64,000 nt of DNA from Thiomonas sp. FB-Cd (GTDB lineage: Bacteria; Pseudomonadota; Gammaproteobacteria; Burkholderiales; Burkholderiaceae_C), in NCBI RefSeq assembly GCF_000733775.1, contig NZ_JPOE01000002.1, forward strand, positions 992,001 through 1,056,000, written 5' to 3'. Position 1 is the first letter of the stretch. The number at the start of each line of letters is the position of its first letter. Both the position numbers and the translations under genes were made by a program. The notes under the pieces are model-generated. The model worked only from the letters and a program-made list of their open reading frames with translations. It was not told the origin of the DNA and ran no database searches. This document shows, piece after piece, positions 45,037-53,215 of this stretch.

Positions 45037-45057
45037 GGCGCGCCTCCTGCGCGCGCC
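45037..45057 (+). terminator. Hairpin just after the TnaC-like stop (possible attenuator)
   Basis: GGCGCGC (45037-45043) pairs with GCGCGCC (45051-45057) in an all-GC 7-bp stem, followed by a T-rich stretch (ATTTCCTTTGTTCC). It begins six bases after the leader stop, so a ribosome stalled there would cover the left arm. The pyrimidine-rich spacer to 45100 could instead load Rho, as in Escherichia coli. A weaker hairpin (45101-45106 with 45131-45136) lies next to the tnaA ribosome site. Confidence 0.5.
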
Positions 45058-45150
45058 ATTTCCTTTGTTCCTGATTTCTTCGAACTACCGCCGCACCAGC
45101 GGTGCCCGCCGCTACGCGCGGGCCGCACGCGGCACCCAAAGGAGCCTGTC

Positions 45151-46641
45151 ATGGCACGTCGCCTTCCCGAGCCGTTTCGCATCAAGATGGTCGAGCCCAT
45201 CCACCTTCCCTCCCCCGAACACCGCCGCGCCGCTTTGGCCGCCGCCGGCTGGAATCCCTTCCTGCTGTGGGCCGAAGATGTTTACATCGACCTGCTCACC
45301 GACAGCGGAACGGGCGCGATGTCCGATACCCAATGGGCAGGACTCATGCGCGGGGACGAGTCCTACGCCGGCAGCCGCAGTTTTCGGCGGCTGGAGACCA
45401 CCGTGCGCGAATTGTTCGGTTACGCCCACACCATCCCAACCCACCAGGGACGCGGCGCCGAGCAGATTCTGTTTCCTGAGCTGGTGCGGCGCTGCGGCAG
45501 CACACAGCCAGTTTTCATCTCGAACTATCACTTCGACACCACCAAGGCCCATGTGGAGCTGGCCGGAGCACGCGCGATCAACCTGTTGACCGCCGATGCG
45601 CTCGACACCGCCACACCCACCGCGTGGAAGGGCAATTTCGATCTGCGCGCGCTGCGCGAGACGCTCGATGCGCTTGCGCCTGGCAGCGTGGCGGGCCTGA
45701 TTGCCACCGTCACCTGCAACAGCGCCGGCGGGCAGCCGGTGAGCATGGACAATCTGCGCGCCGCATCCGCCATGGCGCGCGAACGCGGCGTGCCCATCGT
45801 GATCGATGCCGCGCGCTTTGCCGAAAACGCCTGGTTCATCCAGCAGCGCGACCCCGCCTATGCGAAGGTCCCCCTGGAGCAGATCGCACGGGAGATGTTC
45901 AGCTATGGCGACATCTTCACGATGTCGGCAAAAAAGGACGCGCTGGTCAACATCGGTGGGCTGTGCTGCATCCGGGACGATGAGGCACTGGCGCGCGCGG
46001 TGCAGGTGCGCTGCGTGCCCATGGAAGGATTCATCACGTATGGAGGCCTGGCCGGCCGGGATATGGAGGCGCTGGCGATCGGTCTGCGCGAAGGCCTGGA
46101 TCCCGACTACCTCGCCTACCGCATCGCCCAGGTCGCGTATCTCGGACACAGGCTGAGCGCGGCCGGCGTGCCGATCCAGACGCCAACCGGCGGGCACGCC
46201 GTGTTTGTCGACGCCCGCCGCATGCTGCCGCATCTTGCGCCGGAGCAGTTTCCAGCCCATGCGCTCGCGTGTGAGCTGTATCTGGAAGGCGGCGTGCGCG
46301 CCGTGGAGATCGGCTCGCTTCTACTCGGGCGCGATCCGGTGTCCGGACGCCAGGAGCCGTCGCCATTCGAGCTCCTGCGCCTGACCATTCCGCGGCGCGT
46401 GTACACCAACGACCATATGGACTATGTCGCCGAGTGCCTGATCGAAATCCAGGGCCGCGCAGGAACGGTGCGCGGCCTGGAATTCGAATACGAGCCGCCG
46501 CTCTTGCGTCATTTCACCGCGCGCCTGCGCCCGCTGCCATCACCCAGCGAAGACCGGTGCGCAATGGCTGGACCTGCGACCTCGGCAGCCACGTTCCGTG
46601 CAACGCAGGAGCCGGCTTCGGCCGCGCTGTCAATGGCGTGA
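45151..46641 (+). CDS. tnaA: Tryptophanase (TnaA-type beta-eliminating lyase)
   Basis: This 496-residue PLP enzyme should cleave tryptophan to indole, pyruvate and ammonia. The family is shared with tyrosine phenol-lyase, but [21 protein letters not shown] and [24 protein letters not shown] follow tryptophanase; [12 protein letters not shown] is closer to the phenol-lyase form. The PLP lysine is in [13 protein letters not shown] near residue 262. The body ends at the usual RHFTARL; about 35 extra residues follow. AAAGGAG lies six bases before ATG 45151. The TnaC-like leader upstream supports the tryptophanase call. No tryptophan permease gene follows. Confidence 0.88.
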   Translation: MARRLPEPFRIKMVEPIHLPSPEHRRAALAAAGWNPFLLWAEDVYIDLLTDSGTGAMSDTQWAGLMRGDESYAGSRSFRRLETTVRELFGYAHTIPTHQGRGAEQILFPELVRRCGSTQPVFISNYHFDTTKAHVELAGARAINLLTADALDTATPTAWKGNFDLRALRETLDALAPGSVAGLIATVTCNSAGGQPVSMDNLRAASAMARERGVPIVIDAARFAENAWFIQQRDPAYAKVPLEQIAREMFSYGDIFTMSAKKDALVNIGGLCCIRDDEALARAVQVRCVPMEGFITYGGLAGRDMEALAIGLREGLDPDYLAYRIAQVAYLGHRLSAAGVPIQTPTGGHAVFVDARRMLPHLAPEQFPAHALACELYLEGGVRAVEIGSLLLGRDPVSGRQEPSPFELLRLTIPRRVYTNDHMDYVAECLIEIQGRAGTVRGLEFEYEPPLLRHFTARLRPLPSPSEDRCAMAGPATSAATFRATQEPASAALSMA

Positions 46642-46863
46642 GGCAACGCGCGGCCGCGTGTCCAGCGGCCGCCCGGGGGCGAGGCCACGCTCCCGGGCAC
46701 CCAAGCGCGGCTCCAAGCCCTTGCCGCGACTTGGTCATCGCCTTGTGCAGATGGAGCGCGACAACGCAGCCCGCATTGAGCCGGCCGCGCTTGCTCTTCA
46801 TCGCGACATGCTTGTATAGCGTCTTAAAAAAGGGGATCCAGATTCGGCTTTATGTGGCCAGCC

Positions 46864-47280
46864 TCACTTGGTCCAGTTCTCGACCCGCAGGCCCTTTACG
46901 CGCCCGAAGTCCTTCGTGTTGTTGGTGACCACGATGGCGGCCATGACACGCGCGTGCGCCGCGATCATCAGATCAGCCGCCCCGAGCTGCGCTCCCTTGC
47001 GCTTGAGATCCACACGGATTTCGCCGTGGTGCTGCGCCGCCTCCCGCGGCCAATCCAAAACCGCCAAGTGCAGTGCGAGGCGATCCAGCACGGCCTGGTT
47101 CTGTTTGCGCTTTGCGGTGGCCGAAGCCTGCACGCCATAGGTCAGTTCGGCAAACGTCACGGCCGACATCACCTGCTGCTGCAGCGGAATCGACTGCACT
47201 TTGGCCGCCAGCGTGGGCGACGCTCCGCGCATGAGGAAGATGCAGGTGTCGGTGTCCAGCATGAACAGCGGTGCAATCAA
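46864..47280 (-). CDS. vapC: VapC-type PIN-domain toxin
   Basis: This 138-residue PIN nuclease has the acidic residues expected of VapC: FMLDTDTCIFLMRG, TFAELTYGV, GAADLMIAAHA and VTNNTKDF. It should cut tRNA or rRNA when free. Its start overlaps the stop of vapB by four bases. The SPTLAAKVQ and FGRVKGLRVENW segments resemble the FitB/VapC subgroup. Confidence 0.93.
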   Translation of the reverse strand: MIAPLFMLDTDTCIFLMRGASPTLAAKVQSIPLQQQVMSAVTFAELTYGVQASATAKRKQNQAVLDRLALHLAVLDWPREAAQHHGEIRVDLKRKGAQLGAADLMIAAHARVMAAIVVTNNTKDFGRVKGLRVENWTK

Positions 47281-47528
47281 AACGCGCGCTCCTGAATCGG
47301 CATACGCTCAGCGTCAGCCATGAAATCGGCAGAGACCGTTTGACCAGACGCGAAGAAGTCCGACCAATCGGTTGGCCGTGGCGTGAGCACGACGCTCTCA
47401 CCCTCGCGACGGATGAAGACTTCGCGCACGGAGTCTGGAAAGCGGAATTCGAGCGGCATCGTGACCGTCTGCGAGCGGTTGTTCCAGCCGACACGAGCGG
47501 TCGGCTTCGGGGTTGGGTATGTTGCCAT
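47277..47528 (-). CDS. vapB: VapB-type antitoxin
   Basis: This 83-residue antitoxin has an AbrB/SpoVT-like swapped-hairpin N-terminal part (NNRSQTVTMPLEFRFP, VREVFIRREGESVVLTPR) and a C-terminal toxin-neutralising tail (DWSDFFASG to ADFMADAER). It precedes vapC. Its ATG lies inside a perfect palindrome, so the transcript may be leaderless or the operator may cover the translation start. Confidence 0.9.
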   Translation of the reverse strand: MATYPTPKPTARVGWNNRSQTVTMPLEFRFPDSVREVFIRREGESVVLTPRPTDWSDFFASGQTVSADFMADAERMPIQERAF

Positions 47529-47545
47529 ATATCAAAGTATATGGC
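47524..47545. promoter_or_regulatory. VapB operator overlapping its start codon
   Basis: GCCATATA (47524-47531) and TATATGGC (47538-47545) form a perfect inverted repeat with spacer TCAAAG. The vapB start codon (47526-47528) lies in the left arm. This is a standard length and position for TA autoregulation. Confidence 0.65.
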
Positions 47546-47619
47546 TGCCAATGCCAAATGGCAAGGCATGTATCTTCGCCTTCACCGCCGACTCTCAAGC
47601 TGCTGCTTGTTGGTGCCGC

Positions 47620-47943
47620 TCATTTTGCAATCCCCAAGAACACAGCCAAACAACGCTCAACCTCCACCAGTGCATCCGCGTCGAGGTGTCCGAAAGCTCG
47701 CCCTACCTTGTCGCGCTTCACCGTCATGGCCTTGTCCACCATCACCTGTGATGATTTCTGCAAGCCGTTCTCTGCGCTCGGCTGAATAGTGACGCGCAGC
47801 AATGGCGCGGCAACAATCGTACTGGTGATGGGAAGCACGGTGACGCTCGCGTGCTCGCCGAACTGGTTGGCTTGAATCACCAACGCGGGGCGCGGCTTGC
47901 CGAAGTCTCCTTGCATGGCAATGATCACAAGGTCGCCGCGCAT
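47620..47943 (-). CDS. MazF/PemK-family toxin
   Basis: This 107-residue endoribonuclease-type toxin has GDLVIIAMQGDFGKPRPALVIQ at the N terminus and ASVTVLPITSTIV in the second strand region, with a C-terminal helix. Both match MazF/PemK. It should cut mRNA at short motifs. Its ATG overlaps the preceding antitoxin stop by one base. Confidence 0.92.
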   Translation of the reverse strand: MRGDLVIIAMQGDFGKPRPALVIQANQFGEHASVTVLPITSTIVAAPLLRVTIQPSAENGLQKSSQVMVDKAMTVKRDKVGRAFGHLDADALVEVERCLAVFLGIAK

Positions 47944-48167
47944 TATTCCGTCCAGCCGTCCACGTCTGCCAAGGCTTCATCCATGAACTGCTGCATGGCC
48001 ATGTCGGCGCTGTCGGCCTGAGCCACAAGCAGGCATTGGCGGCGGCACTCCTGCGCGAAGTCCGGGCGGCGCGTATCCGGCACCCAGATTTGCACCGGGC
48101 GAAGTCCTGCCATGCGCAGGGCGTCGCGGTGCTTCTGTACGCGCTGATTAACGTGTGTCGTTGCCAT
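47943..48167 (-). CDS. MazE-like antitoxin (DUF3018)
   Basis: This 74-residue protein begins with VNQRVQKHRDALRMAGLRPVQIWVPDTRRPDFA, the DUF3018 pattern found with MazF-type toxins, and ends with an acidic toxin-binding tail (MDEALADVDGWTE). It is the first gene of the pair. Two 13-base direct repeats lie just upstream. Confidence 0.88.
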   Translation of the reverse strand: MATTHVNQRVQKHRDALRMAGLRPVQIWVPDTRRPDFAQECRRQCLLVAQADSADMAMQQFMDEALADVDGWTE

Positions 48168-48185
48168 CGTTTAACCCTCTATCAA

Positions 48186-48228
48186 GTTACATGCAACATC
48201 GTACACCGGTCACCTGTTACATGCAACA
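48186..48228. promoter_or_regulatory. Direct repeats upstream of the MazEF-like pair
   Basis: GTTACATGCAACA occurs at 48186-48198 and 48216-48228, exactly 30 bases apart, or about three helical turns. Each copy is nearly palindromic around CATG. They lie 19 bases before the antitoxin start and probably form the autoregulatory operator. Confidence 0.6.
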
Positions 48229-48231
48229 CTT

Positions 48232-48553
48232 ATCTAGAGGCTCGTCCCCGGCGATTTGTCGCACTCGATCTTCTGCGCCTTGGCCCGCTCCTGCTGCCGC
48301 TGCGGCTCCCGGCCTTCCAGCTTTCCCCACTGTTGCCGGTCCTTCACCAGTTCGGCGGCTCGCCGGTCGCCTGCGGCGCTGTAGGCATAGCGCGCGATGC
48401 GCTGCGCGTAGTCGTTCTAGTCGGGGCCTTCGTTCTTCTGGCGGTTGGCGGGGGCGCACTGCCGCATAGCTCCGTGAACCGGAAATGATCGACTTACACC
48501 CGCCCGATTGGTATGCGCGCGTGCACGGCCCTCGGCCCTGCACGCCATCGTGC
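48232..48553. other. Decayed coding remnant between TA and stress genes
   Basis: On the minus strand about 60 codons between 48419 and 48238 read as a charged helical peptide (DYAQRIARYAYSAAGDRRA, then VKDRQQWGKLEGRE) bounded by stops. It looks like the end of a larger protein but I cannot name the family. No start or full domain is present. Confidence 0.3.
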
Positions 48554-49093
48554 TCACACGCCGCGCCGCGCCTGCATGGCGCGCGCGATCTCCTGGAGCT
48601 GCTCATCGCTCAGGAGCCGTCGCGCCATGGGCAGCAGCTCGTCTTCTTCGCGCGCGATGTGGCGCGCGTGGCGGCTGATCAAGTCGTCCACCGCTGCAGC
48701 ATCCAGCGCGCTTGCATCGCCCCGGGTCACGCTCTCCAGTTGCACACGCAACGTGCCCCATGCGCGATCGAGTTCGCGATGCTCGCGCGTCAACGCTGTG
48801 GTGATGTCGCGCAAGCACACGGCGTCGGACCCGGCCATCGACTCCAGCAGCGCCGGGAAGAGGTCAGATTCCTCGTCCGCGTGGTGGTTGCGCCCCGCGG
48901 TGTCGAAATAGCGCATCACGTTGGCCGCGGCCTGTCTGGCGTCCGCGTCGGCTCCGTGCGCGGCCAGGTGAGCTGGCAGGCGCCGCAGCGTCGCGCACTG
49001 CTTTTCGATGCGTTCGTGACAGGCCGAAAGCATGTCCAAAGGGGCGTCGAATCCGGCAGAGGCGCCTGATCCGGGAAGAAGGCTGTTATCCAT
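48554..49093 (-). CDS. Hemerythrin-domain protein
   Basis: This 179-residue four-helix protein has the metal ligands of a HHE/hemerythrin domain: LSACHERIEKQC, NHHADEESDLFPAL, LTREHRELDRAW and RHARHIAREEDELLP. It probably holds a di-iron centre that binds oxygen or nitric oxide. ATG 49093 starts the conserved part. Two genes away is the NsrR/RIC pair, so a role in nitric-oxide or iron handling is likely. Confidence 0.9.
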   Translation of the reverse strand: MDNSLLPGSGASAGFDAPLDMLSACHERIEKQCATLRRLPAHLAAHGADADARQAAANVMRYFDTAGRNHHADEESDLFPALLESMAGSDAVCLRDITTALTREHRELDRAWGTLRVQLESVTRGDASALDAAAVDDLISRHARHIAREEDELLPMARRLLSDEQLQEIARAMQARRGV

Positions 49094-49310
49094 GGCAATC
49101 CTTGGCAAGAAAGGGGTGGAGGTGGGCGTGGGCGCGCATCCGCGCCGCAGTCTTTTGAAGCCCGGCGCACCGAGCGTCGTGCCTGGCGCCGGCACAAGCG
49201 CGCAACGGGGGAGTCCAAGACGACGACAAGCGATGGCGCAAGGCCCGCCTTCCATCCCGGGTTTGGGCAAAATGGCGATGCTGGGCTTGGCGAATTTCTG
49301 GAGAGCGCGC

Positions 49311-49715
49311 ATGGCAAGGAGCGCGGTCGATGCGGGGCATGGTGGGGCGTTGCCTCCGCGTCTGGCCATCAAGCGCGTCTATGACGGCGCGGATGCAAGC
49401 GACGGTTTTCGCGTGCTCGTCGACCGACTGTGGCCGCGGGGCATGGGCAGAGACAAAGCCCGTATCGACCTGTGGGTGAAAGACCTTGCGCCCAGCGACG
49501 CGCTGCGCCATTGGTTCGACCACGATCCGGCGAAATGGCCCGAGTTCGCGCAGCGCTACGCCGCGGAGCTGCAGGCGAATGCCGACGCGCTGGGCGCCTT
49601 CGAGGCTGATCTGGCCAAACACGAGCACGTGACGCTGCTGTATGCGGCGCGCGACGAGCGGCACAACAACGCGGCGGCTCTGCTCGCGTACCTGCTGCGC
49701 AAGCGCTCGGCGTAA
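49311..49715 (+). CDS. DUF488-family protein
   Basis: This 134-residue protein shows the DUF488 hallmarks: KRVYDGADASDGFRVLVDRLWPRG near the N terminus, WVKDLAPSDALRHWFDHDPAKW and VTLLYAARDERHNNAAALL near the end. The biochemical function is unknown. ATG 49311 follows GGAGAG; the longer frame to 49032 overlaps the hemerythrin gene and is not needed. Confidence 0.9.
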   Translation: MARSAVDAGHGGALPPRLAIKRVYDGADASDGFRVLVDRLWPRGMGRDKARIDLWVKDLAPSDALRHWFDHDPAKWPEFAQRYAAELQANADALGAFEADLAKHEHVTLLYAARDERHNNAAALLAYLLRKRSA

Positions 49716-49765
49716 GGCTCGGCGCACCCGTGGCATCCTGAGTTGGTGCGACGCGTCCGGCGTGC

Positions 49766-50206
49766 TCAGGCCGCGGGGCGTTCCAGGGCGACGAATTTGC
49801 GCAGCGCGGGATTCAGACACTCGGCCAGGGTCGTGGCGTCGAGCTCGGCGTAGAACGCCTTGCGCGCCCGCTCGAGCTTCGGGCGCAAGGCGCAAAAGCC
49901 GGTGAGCAGGCACTGGCCGCCATCGCCGCGAAAGCACTCCGTCAGCGCGGAGTCGTCCTCCAGCCATTCCAGCGCCTCGCCGATGCGTATCGCCGTGGCC
50001 TGCCTGGCGAGCTTCACGCCGCCGCCAGCGCCGCGCGTGGTCTGCACGTAGCCTCCAGCGGCAAGGCGCTGCAGCACCTTGATGAGGTGATCGCGCGAGA
50101 TGTCGAGCTTGGTCGCAAGCTCGACACTCGACCAGGTCTCACGGTCGCTGCCGGCCAGCACGAGCAGGGCTCGCAAGCCAAAATCGGAGAAGGATGTCAG
50201 TCGCAT
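49766..50206 (-). CDS. nsrR: Rrf2-family nitric-oxide sensor NsrR
   Basis: This 146-residue winged-helix repressor has an N-terminal Rrf2 DNA-binding domain (RLTSFSDFGLRALLVLA, ISRDHLIKVLQRLAAGGYV, GAGGGVKLAR) and three cysteines in ECFRGDGGQCLLTGFC, the iron-sulfur ligand spacing of NsrR rather than IscR. Nitric oxide destroys the cluster and lifts repression. It is divergent from the RIC gene with a palindrome between them, the standard NsrR arrangement. Confidence 0.88.
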   Translation of the reverse strand: MRLTSFSDFGLRALLVLAGSDRETWSSVELATKLDISRDHLIKVLQRLAAGGYVQTTRGAGGGVKLARQATAIRIGEALEWLEDDSALTECFRGDGGQCLLTGFCALRPKLERARKAFYAELDATTLAECLNPALRKFVALERPAA

Positions 50207-50225
50207 GGCAGATCCCGTTTAAGAA

Positions 50226-50240
50226 GGTATTGCAAATACC
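50226..50240. promoter_or_regulatory. NsrR operator between nsrR and the RIC gene
   Basis: GGTATT-GCA-AATACC is a perfect inverted repeat in the divergent spacer. The arms match the ATTT/AAAT-type NsrR box of betaproteobacteria in length and core. Confidence 0.7.
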
Positions 50241-50316
50241 ACTCAAGCATTTTATAGTGGCATCTATTCTACCTCTTTAAGCGTTGCTTCGCATCATCCG
50301 TACAGGACCTTTCGCC

Positions 50317-51006
50317 ATGCCCACCGTCGACACCCCAGCAAGCTCGTCCTCACCTTTCGCCACCCTCCCCCTGGGCCAGCTGGCGCGTGATTTGCCCGGT
50401 TCCACCGCCGTATTTCGGCGCCACCGGCTGGACTTCTGTTGCGGCGGCAACATCACCCTGGAAGCGGCCGCGCATGAGCGCCAGCTTGACGTTGCCGCGA
50501 TCGAGCGCGAGCTCTCGGCCCTGAACCCGCAGGCACCCCGCGACACACCGACCGAGCCCGACGCCCTGATCGATCTCATCGTCAGCCGCTTCCACGACGT
50601 GCACCGGCGTGAGCTTCCGGAATTGATCACCCTGGCCACCAAGGTCGAGCGCGTGCACAAGGACCATGCCGACGTTCCGGCCGGTCTGGCGGCGCTGCTG
50701 CAAACCATGCTCGACGAGTTGCAAGGGCACATGCAAAAGGAAGAACAGATCCTGTTTCCGATGATGCGCCGCAATCCCGGTGGTGTTCTCACCCCGCCGA
50801 TCGACCGCATGCGTGCCGAGCATGACGAGCACGGCCGCATGCTGCAGCGCGTTCAGGATCTCACCCACGAGCTGACGCTTCCCGCCGACGCGTGCAACAC
50901 CTGGCGCGCACTGTATGCCGGCGTGGGCAAGTTCACCACGGATTTCATGCAGCACGTGCACACGGAAAACAACATCCTGTTCCCGCAGTTCGAAGAGCGG
51001 GCGTGA
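50317..51006 (+). CDS. ytfE: Iron-sulfur cluster repair di-iron protein (RIC)
   Basis: This 229-residue protein has an N-terminal ScdA_N domain with the DFCCGGN motif near residue 38 and a C-terminal hemerythrin-like domain with metal ligands in FHDVHRRELPEL, GHMQKEEQILFPMM, RAEHDEHGRML and QHVHTENNILFP. RIC proteins repair iron-sulfur clusters damaged by nitric oxide or oxidants. ATG 50317 was preferred over the 50284 frame start because an AGGA site precedes it. NsrR control is expected. Confidence 0.93.
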   Translation: MPTVDTPASSSSPFATLPLGQLARDLPGSTAVFRRHRLDFCCGGNITLEAAAHERQLDVAAIERELSALNPQAPRDTPTEPDALIDLIVSRFHDVHRRELPELITLATKVERVHKDHADVPAGLAALLQTMLDELQGHMQKEEQILFPMMRRNPGGVLTPPIDRMRAEHDEHGRMLQRVQDLTHELTLPADACNTWRALYAGVGKFTTDFMQHVHTENNILFPQFEERA

Positions 51007-51066
51007 AGCCCGCCCCCGCGCTGTCCGCCTTTGAACCCCAACTCACATCAATCCAAGGAACCGACC

Positions 51067-51345
51067 ATGGACTCGCTCAACGTCATCAACCAACCCCATT
51101 CCCACCAACGTGCCGACCAGCGCTACGCCTTCGATGCCAGTGGCATCGCCAAGCGCTTTCGCCACGCCGCTATCTTCGGTGCGCTGAGCGCCCTCGAGCC
51201 TGGCGAGACCATGGCATTCTTTAACGACCATGATCCCCTGCCCCTGCTCGCGCAGATCGAGCAGCATTTCGGCAACAAGGTGCGCATCGAATACGTCAGC
51301 CGCTCGCCCGAAGGCGTGCAAATCGACTTCCACGTCGTCGCCTGA
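51067..51345 (+). CDS. DUF2249-domain protein
   Basis: This 92-residue protein has the DUF2249 core (FGALSALEPGETMAFFNDHDP, then LPLLAQIEQHFG). The family often accompanies hemerythrin and RIC genes and has a SirA/TusA-like fold; function is unknown. It lies 60 bases after the RIC gene in the same direction, presumably under NsrR control. A hairpin (51368-51387) follows. Confidence 0.88.
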   Translation: MDSLNVINQPHSHQRADQRYAFDASGIAKRFRHAAIFGALSALEPGETMAFFNDHDPLPLLAQIEQHFGNKVRIEYVSRSPEGVQIDFHVVA

Positions 51346-51367
51346 ACCGATGCCCTTGCGCCGGTGC

Positions 51368-51387
51368 CTGGCCAGACTGACGGCCAG
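51368..51387 (+). terminator. Hairpin after the RIC-DUF2249 genes
   Basis: CTGGCC (51368-51373) pairs with GGCCAG (51382-51387) around an 8-base loop. No T-tract follows, so it is a weak terminator. The interval 51388-51733 has no recognisable gene. Confidence 0.4.
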
Positions 51388-51733
51388 CAGGGCACCAAGC
51401 GGGCAGGCTTCGCTTCCTCCCATCGATTTGCGCCGAGCTCGATGACCCGGTGCGCGACAAGCCCGCCGCGTGGGGCGGGGAAGGATCGCGCGGATGCCAC
51501 AGGCATCCTCGTCGGGCTTGCGGGGTGTTCGCTTGTGCTGTCGATTGATCCTGCAATGAACGGCGGGGCACGCCCGGATCGCCTGCCAAGTGCATGGTGC
51601 AGCCATGCCGCCAGCAACAGGAACCCACTGAAGCGACTCATCCCGGCTCGATGCAGGGGTGAGCGACGTAGGAATCTCTGCCTTTGCCGCGCAAGCGGTG
51701 GCGACAGCCAAGGGCGGCGAGGATGTCAAAATA

Positions 51734-51745
51734 GCAACACGTTGC
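51734..51745. promoter_or_regulatory. Short palindrome upstream of the broken antitoxin gene
   Basis: GCAAC-AC-GTTGC lies 47 bases before the antitoxin start. It probably was the operator of the TA pair. Confidence 0.35.
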
Positions 51746-51791
51746 GCGATCGTTCGTATATTTGTTGTCTATGCGAAAGTCGGAGAAGCCA

Positions 51792-51884
51792 ATGCGTGAC
51801 GCCGCCATCAATCTGCGTGCCCTGCCCGAACAGCGTGACCTGATCGATCGCGCCGCCAACCTGCTGGGAAAGGACCGCTCGGAC
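51792..51884 (+). pseudogene. DUF1778 (TacA-type) antitoxin gene, cut by an IS end
   Basis: The 31 codons from ATG 51792 (GGAG six bases upstream) read RDAAINLRALPEQRDLIDRA and AANLLGKDRSD, the N-terminal ribbon-helix-helix part of DUF1778 antitoxins, then stop matching at 51884. In the family SD is followed by FM and a C-terminal toxin-binding region. Here the right end of an IS200/IS605-like element, in inverse orientation, begins at 51885. The acetyltransferase toxin gene is absent. Confidence 0.78.
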
Positions 51885-52089
51885 ATGAACTCACCCGCCG
51901 CTAAACGCATGGCGTTGTCGCGGGGGTTTCGCGGGTCAAGGACTTGGACTTGCCACGTTGCCGTGGCAGAGGTTTGGGTCTCGCCGCCACGCCCGTTCCA
52001 GGCGTGTTTGCGTCGATGAGCACCACCAACGCGCTGTTGCGGTCGCGCGGTGCCGTGTGCCCGCAGTGCGGGCACCCATGCACACGCCA
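51885..52089 (-). mobile_element. Right-end fragment of the tnpB element (copy 3)
   Basis: About 205 bases on the minus strand match the 3' end of tnpB (CPHCGHTAPRDRNSALVVLID, then TPGTGVAARPKPLPRQRGK) and the same right end (GTGAGTTCAT, ending at 51885). The N-terminal part is gone. A 12-base deletion and several substitutions separate it from the intact copy. A hairpin at 51951-51968 keeps pairing through a compensatory change. It is an old, immobile remnant. Confidence 0.8.
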
Positions 52090-52156
52090 TCATGGACAAC
52101 GGCGACCCGACGAGGAAGGGAAATGCTCGGGCTGATATTCAAGCCCCGGCCCGCAG

Positions 52157-52708
52157 CTACCACAACCCAGCCTGCAGCCGGGCGGCCTCGCTCATGCGCT
52201 CCAGGCTCCATGGCGGATCCCAGACGAGTTCGACATTGACCTGCTCGATGCCTGGAATGCGGCGGACCTTGTCGTACACCTCGTCAGTCAGAATGGATCC
52301 CATGCCGCAGCCGGGTGCGGTCAGCGTCATGTCGATATCAACCGTCCAGCCAGCGCCGGCTGGACGCACGTCCAGACGATAGATCAGGCCCAACTCCACA
52401 ATATTGATCGGGATTTCCGGGTCGTAGCAAGTCGCGAGTTGTTCCAGCACCGCGTTTTCGGCTTCCTCGCGCGTTTTTGGCGCGGGAACCTCCCGCTGCT
52501 GGGCGCCGTCCAGCCCGAGCGCGTCGGCATAGCGCCCGTCGATGCGGTACATACCGCCTTCGGACACGACGGTGACGTGGCTTCCCAGCCGCTGGGTGAT
52601 GCGCACCTCGGTGCCTTGGAGCAATGTCCCAGCGCTCCCCAGCGGCACCAAGGTCGCGGGAACGTCGCGCTGCAAGGTGATGGTGCCCGAATCGACAGCT
52701 TTGTCCAT
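52157..52708 (-). CDS. sufT: Iron-sulfur cluster assembly protein SufT
   Basis: This 183-residue protein carries a MIP18/DUF59 domain in its C-terminal half (CYDPEIPINIVELGLIYRLD and MTLTAPGCGMG with conserved Cys). An N-terminal extension of about 80 residues is typical of SufT. It aids maturation or transfer of iron-sulfur clusters. It is last in the suf operon, two bases after sufU. Confidence 0.9.
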   Translation of the reverse strand: MDKAVDSGTITLQRDVPATLVPLGSAGTLLQGTEVRITQRLGSHVTVVSEGGMYRIDGRYADALGLDGAQQREVPAPKTREEAENAVLEQLATCYDPEIPINIVELGLIYRLDVRPAGAGWTVDIDMTLTAPGCGMGSILTDEVYDKVRRIPGIEQVNVELVWDPPWSLERMSEAARLQAGLW

Positions 52709-52710
52709 GC

Positions 52711-53205
52711 TCAGCTCCCCCGCTCAGACGGGTCTTCCGTGGAGGCCACATGCGCGGTCTGGGTCAGCGCATTGCGCAAGGTGTGCCAGGCCAGCATGGC
52801 ACACTTCACCCGCGCCGGAAACTGCTTCACGCCTTCGAGCACGGCGAGCTTGCCCAAGGCGGCGTCGGCGCTTGGGTCGCCCGCGACCAGGGCACCGTGC
52901 ATGCGCTCGAACAAGGCGAGCGCCTCCTCGACGCGACGCCCCTTCACCGCCTCGGTCAGCAGCGAGGCCGATGCGGTGGATATGGCGCAGCCCTCGCCGC
53001 TGAAGGCCACGTCGTCGATGCGGCCGTCGCTGCCCACCTGCAGATCAAGTTCGATGCGATCGCCGCACAACGGATTGTGGCCTTCGGCGCTGCGGTTGGC
53101 CTGCGCCAGATGGCCGAAATGCCGCGGCCTGCGGTAGTGGTCGAAAATCACCTCCTGGTAGAGCTCGCGCAGCTCGGGGCTGGAGTCAAACGTGGAATCG
53201 TCCAT
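52711..53205 (-). CDS. sufU: Sulfur-relay scaffold protein SufU
   Basis: This 164-residue IscU-fold protein has the three conserved cysteines in NPLCGD, GEGCAIS and RVKCAMLAWHTL. It resembles SufU of Gram-positive bacteria, where it receives sulfur from SufS using zinc. SufE is missing here, which agrees with SufU as the sulfur acceptor. It overlaps no gene and lies ten bases after sufS. Confidence 0.92.
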   Translation of the reverse strand: MDDSTFDSSPELRELYQEVIFDHYRRPRHFGHLAQANRSAEGHNPLCGDRIELDLQVGSDGRIDDVAFSGEGCAISTASASLLTEAVKGRRVEEALALFERMHGALVAGDPSADAALGKLAVLEGVKQFPARVKCAMLAWHTLRNALTQTAHVASTEDPSERGS

Positions 53206-53215
53206 GGCTCAGTCC

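Noticed and set aside
45151..46641. Tyrosine phenol-lyase instead of tryptophanase
   Set aside because: One segment ([12 protein letters not shown]) is phenol-lyase-like, but [10 protein letters not shown], the SNYHFDTT region, the C-terminal third and the TnaC-like leader all favour tryptophanase.
48186..48228. CRISPR array
   Set aside because: Only two 13-base repeats with one spacer, at a TA promoter; no cas genes or further repeats anywhere in the window.
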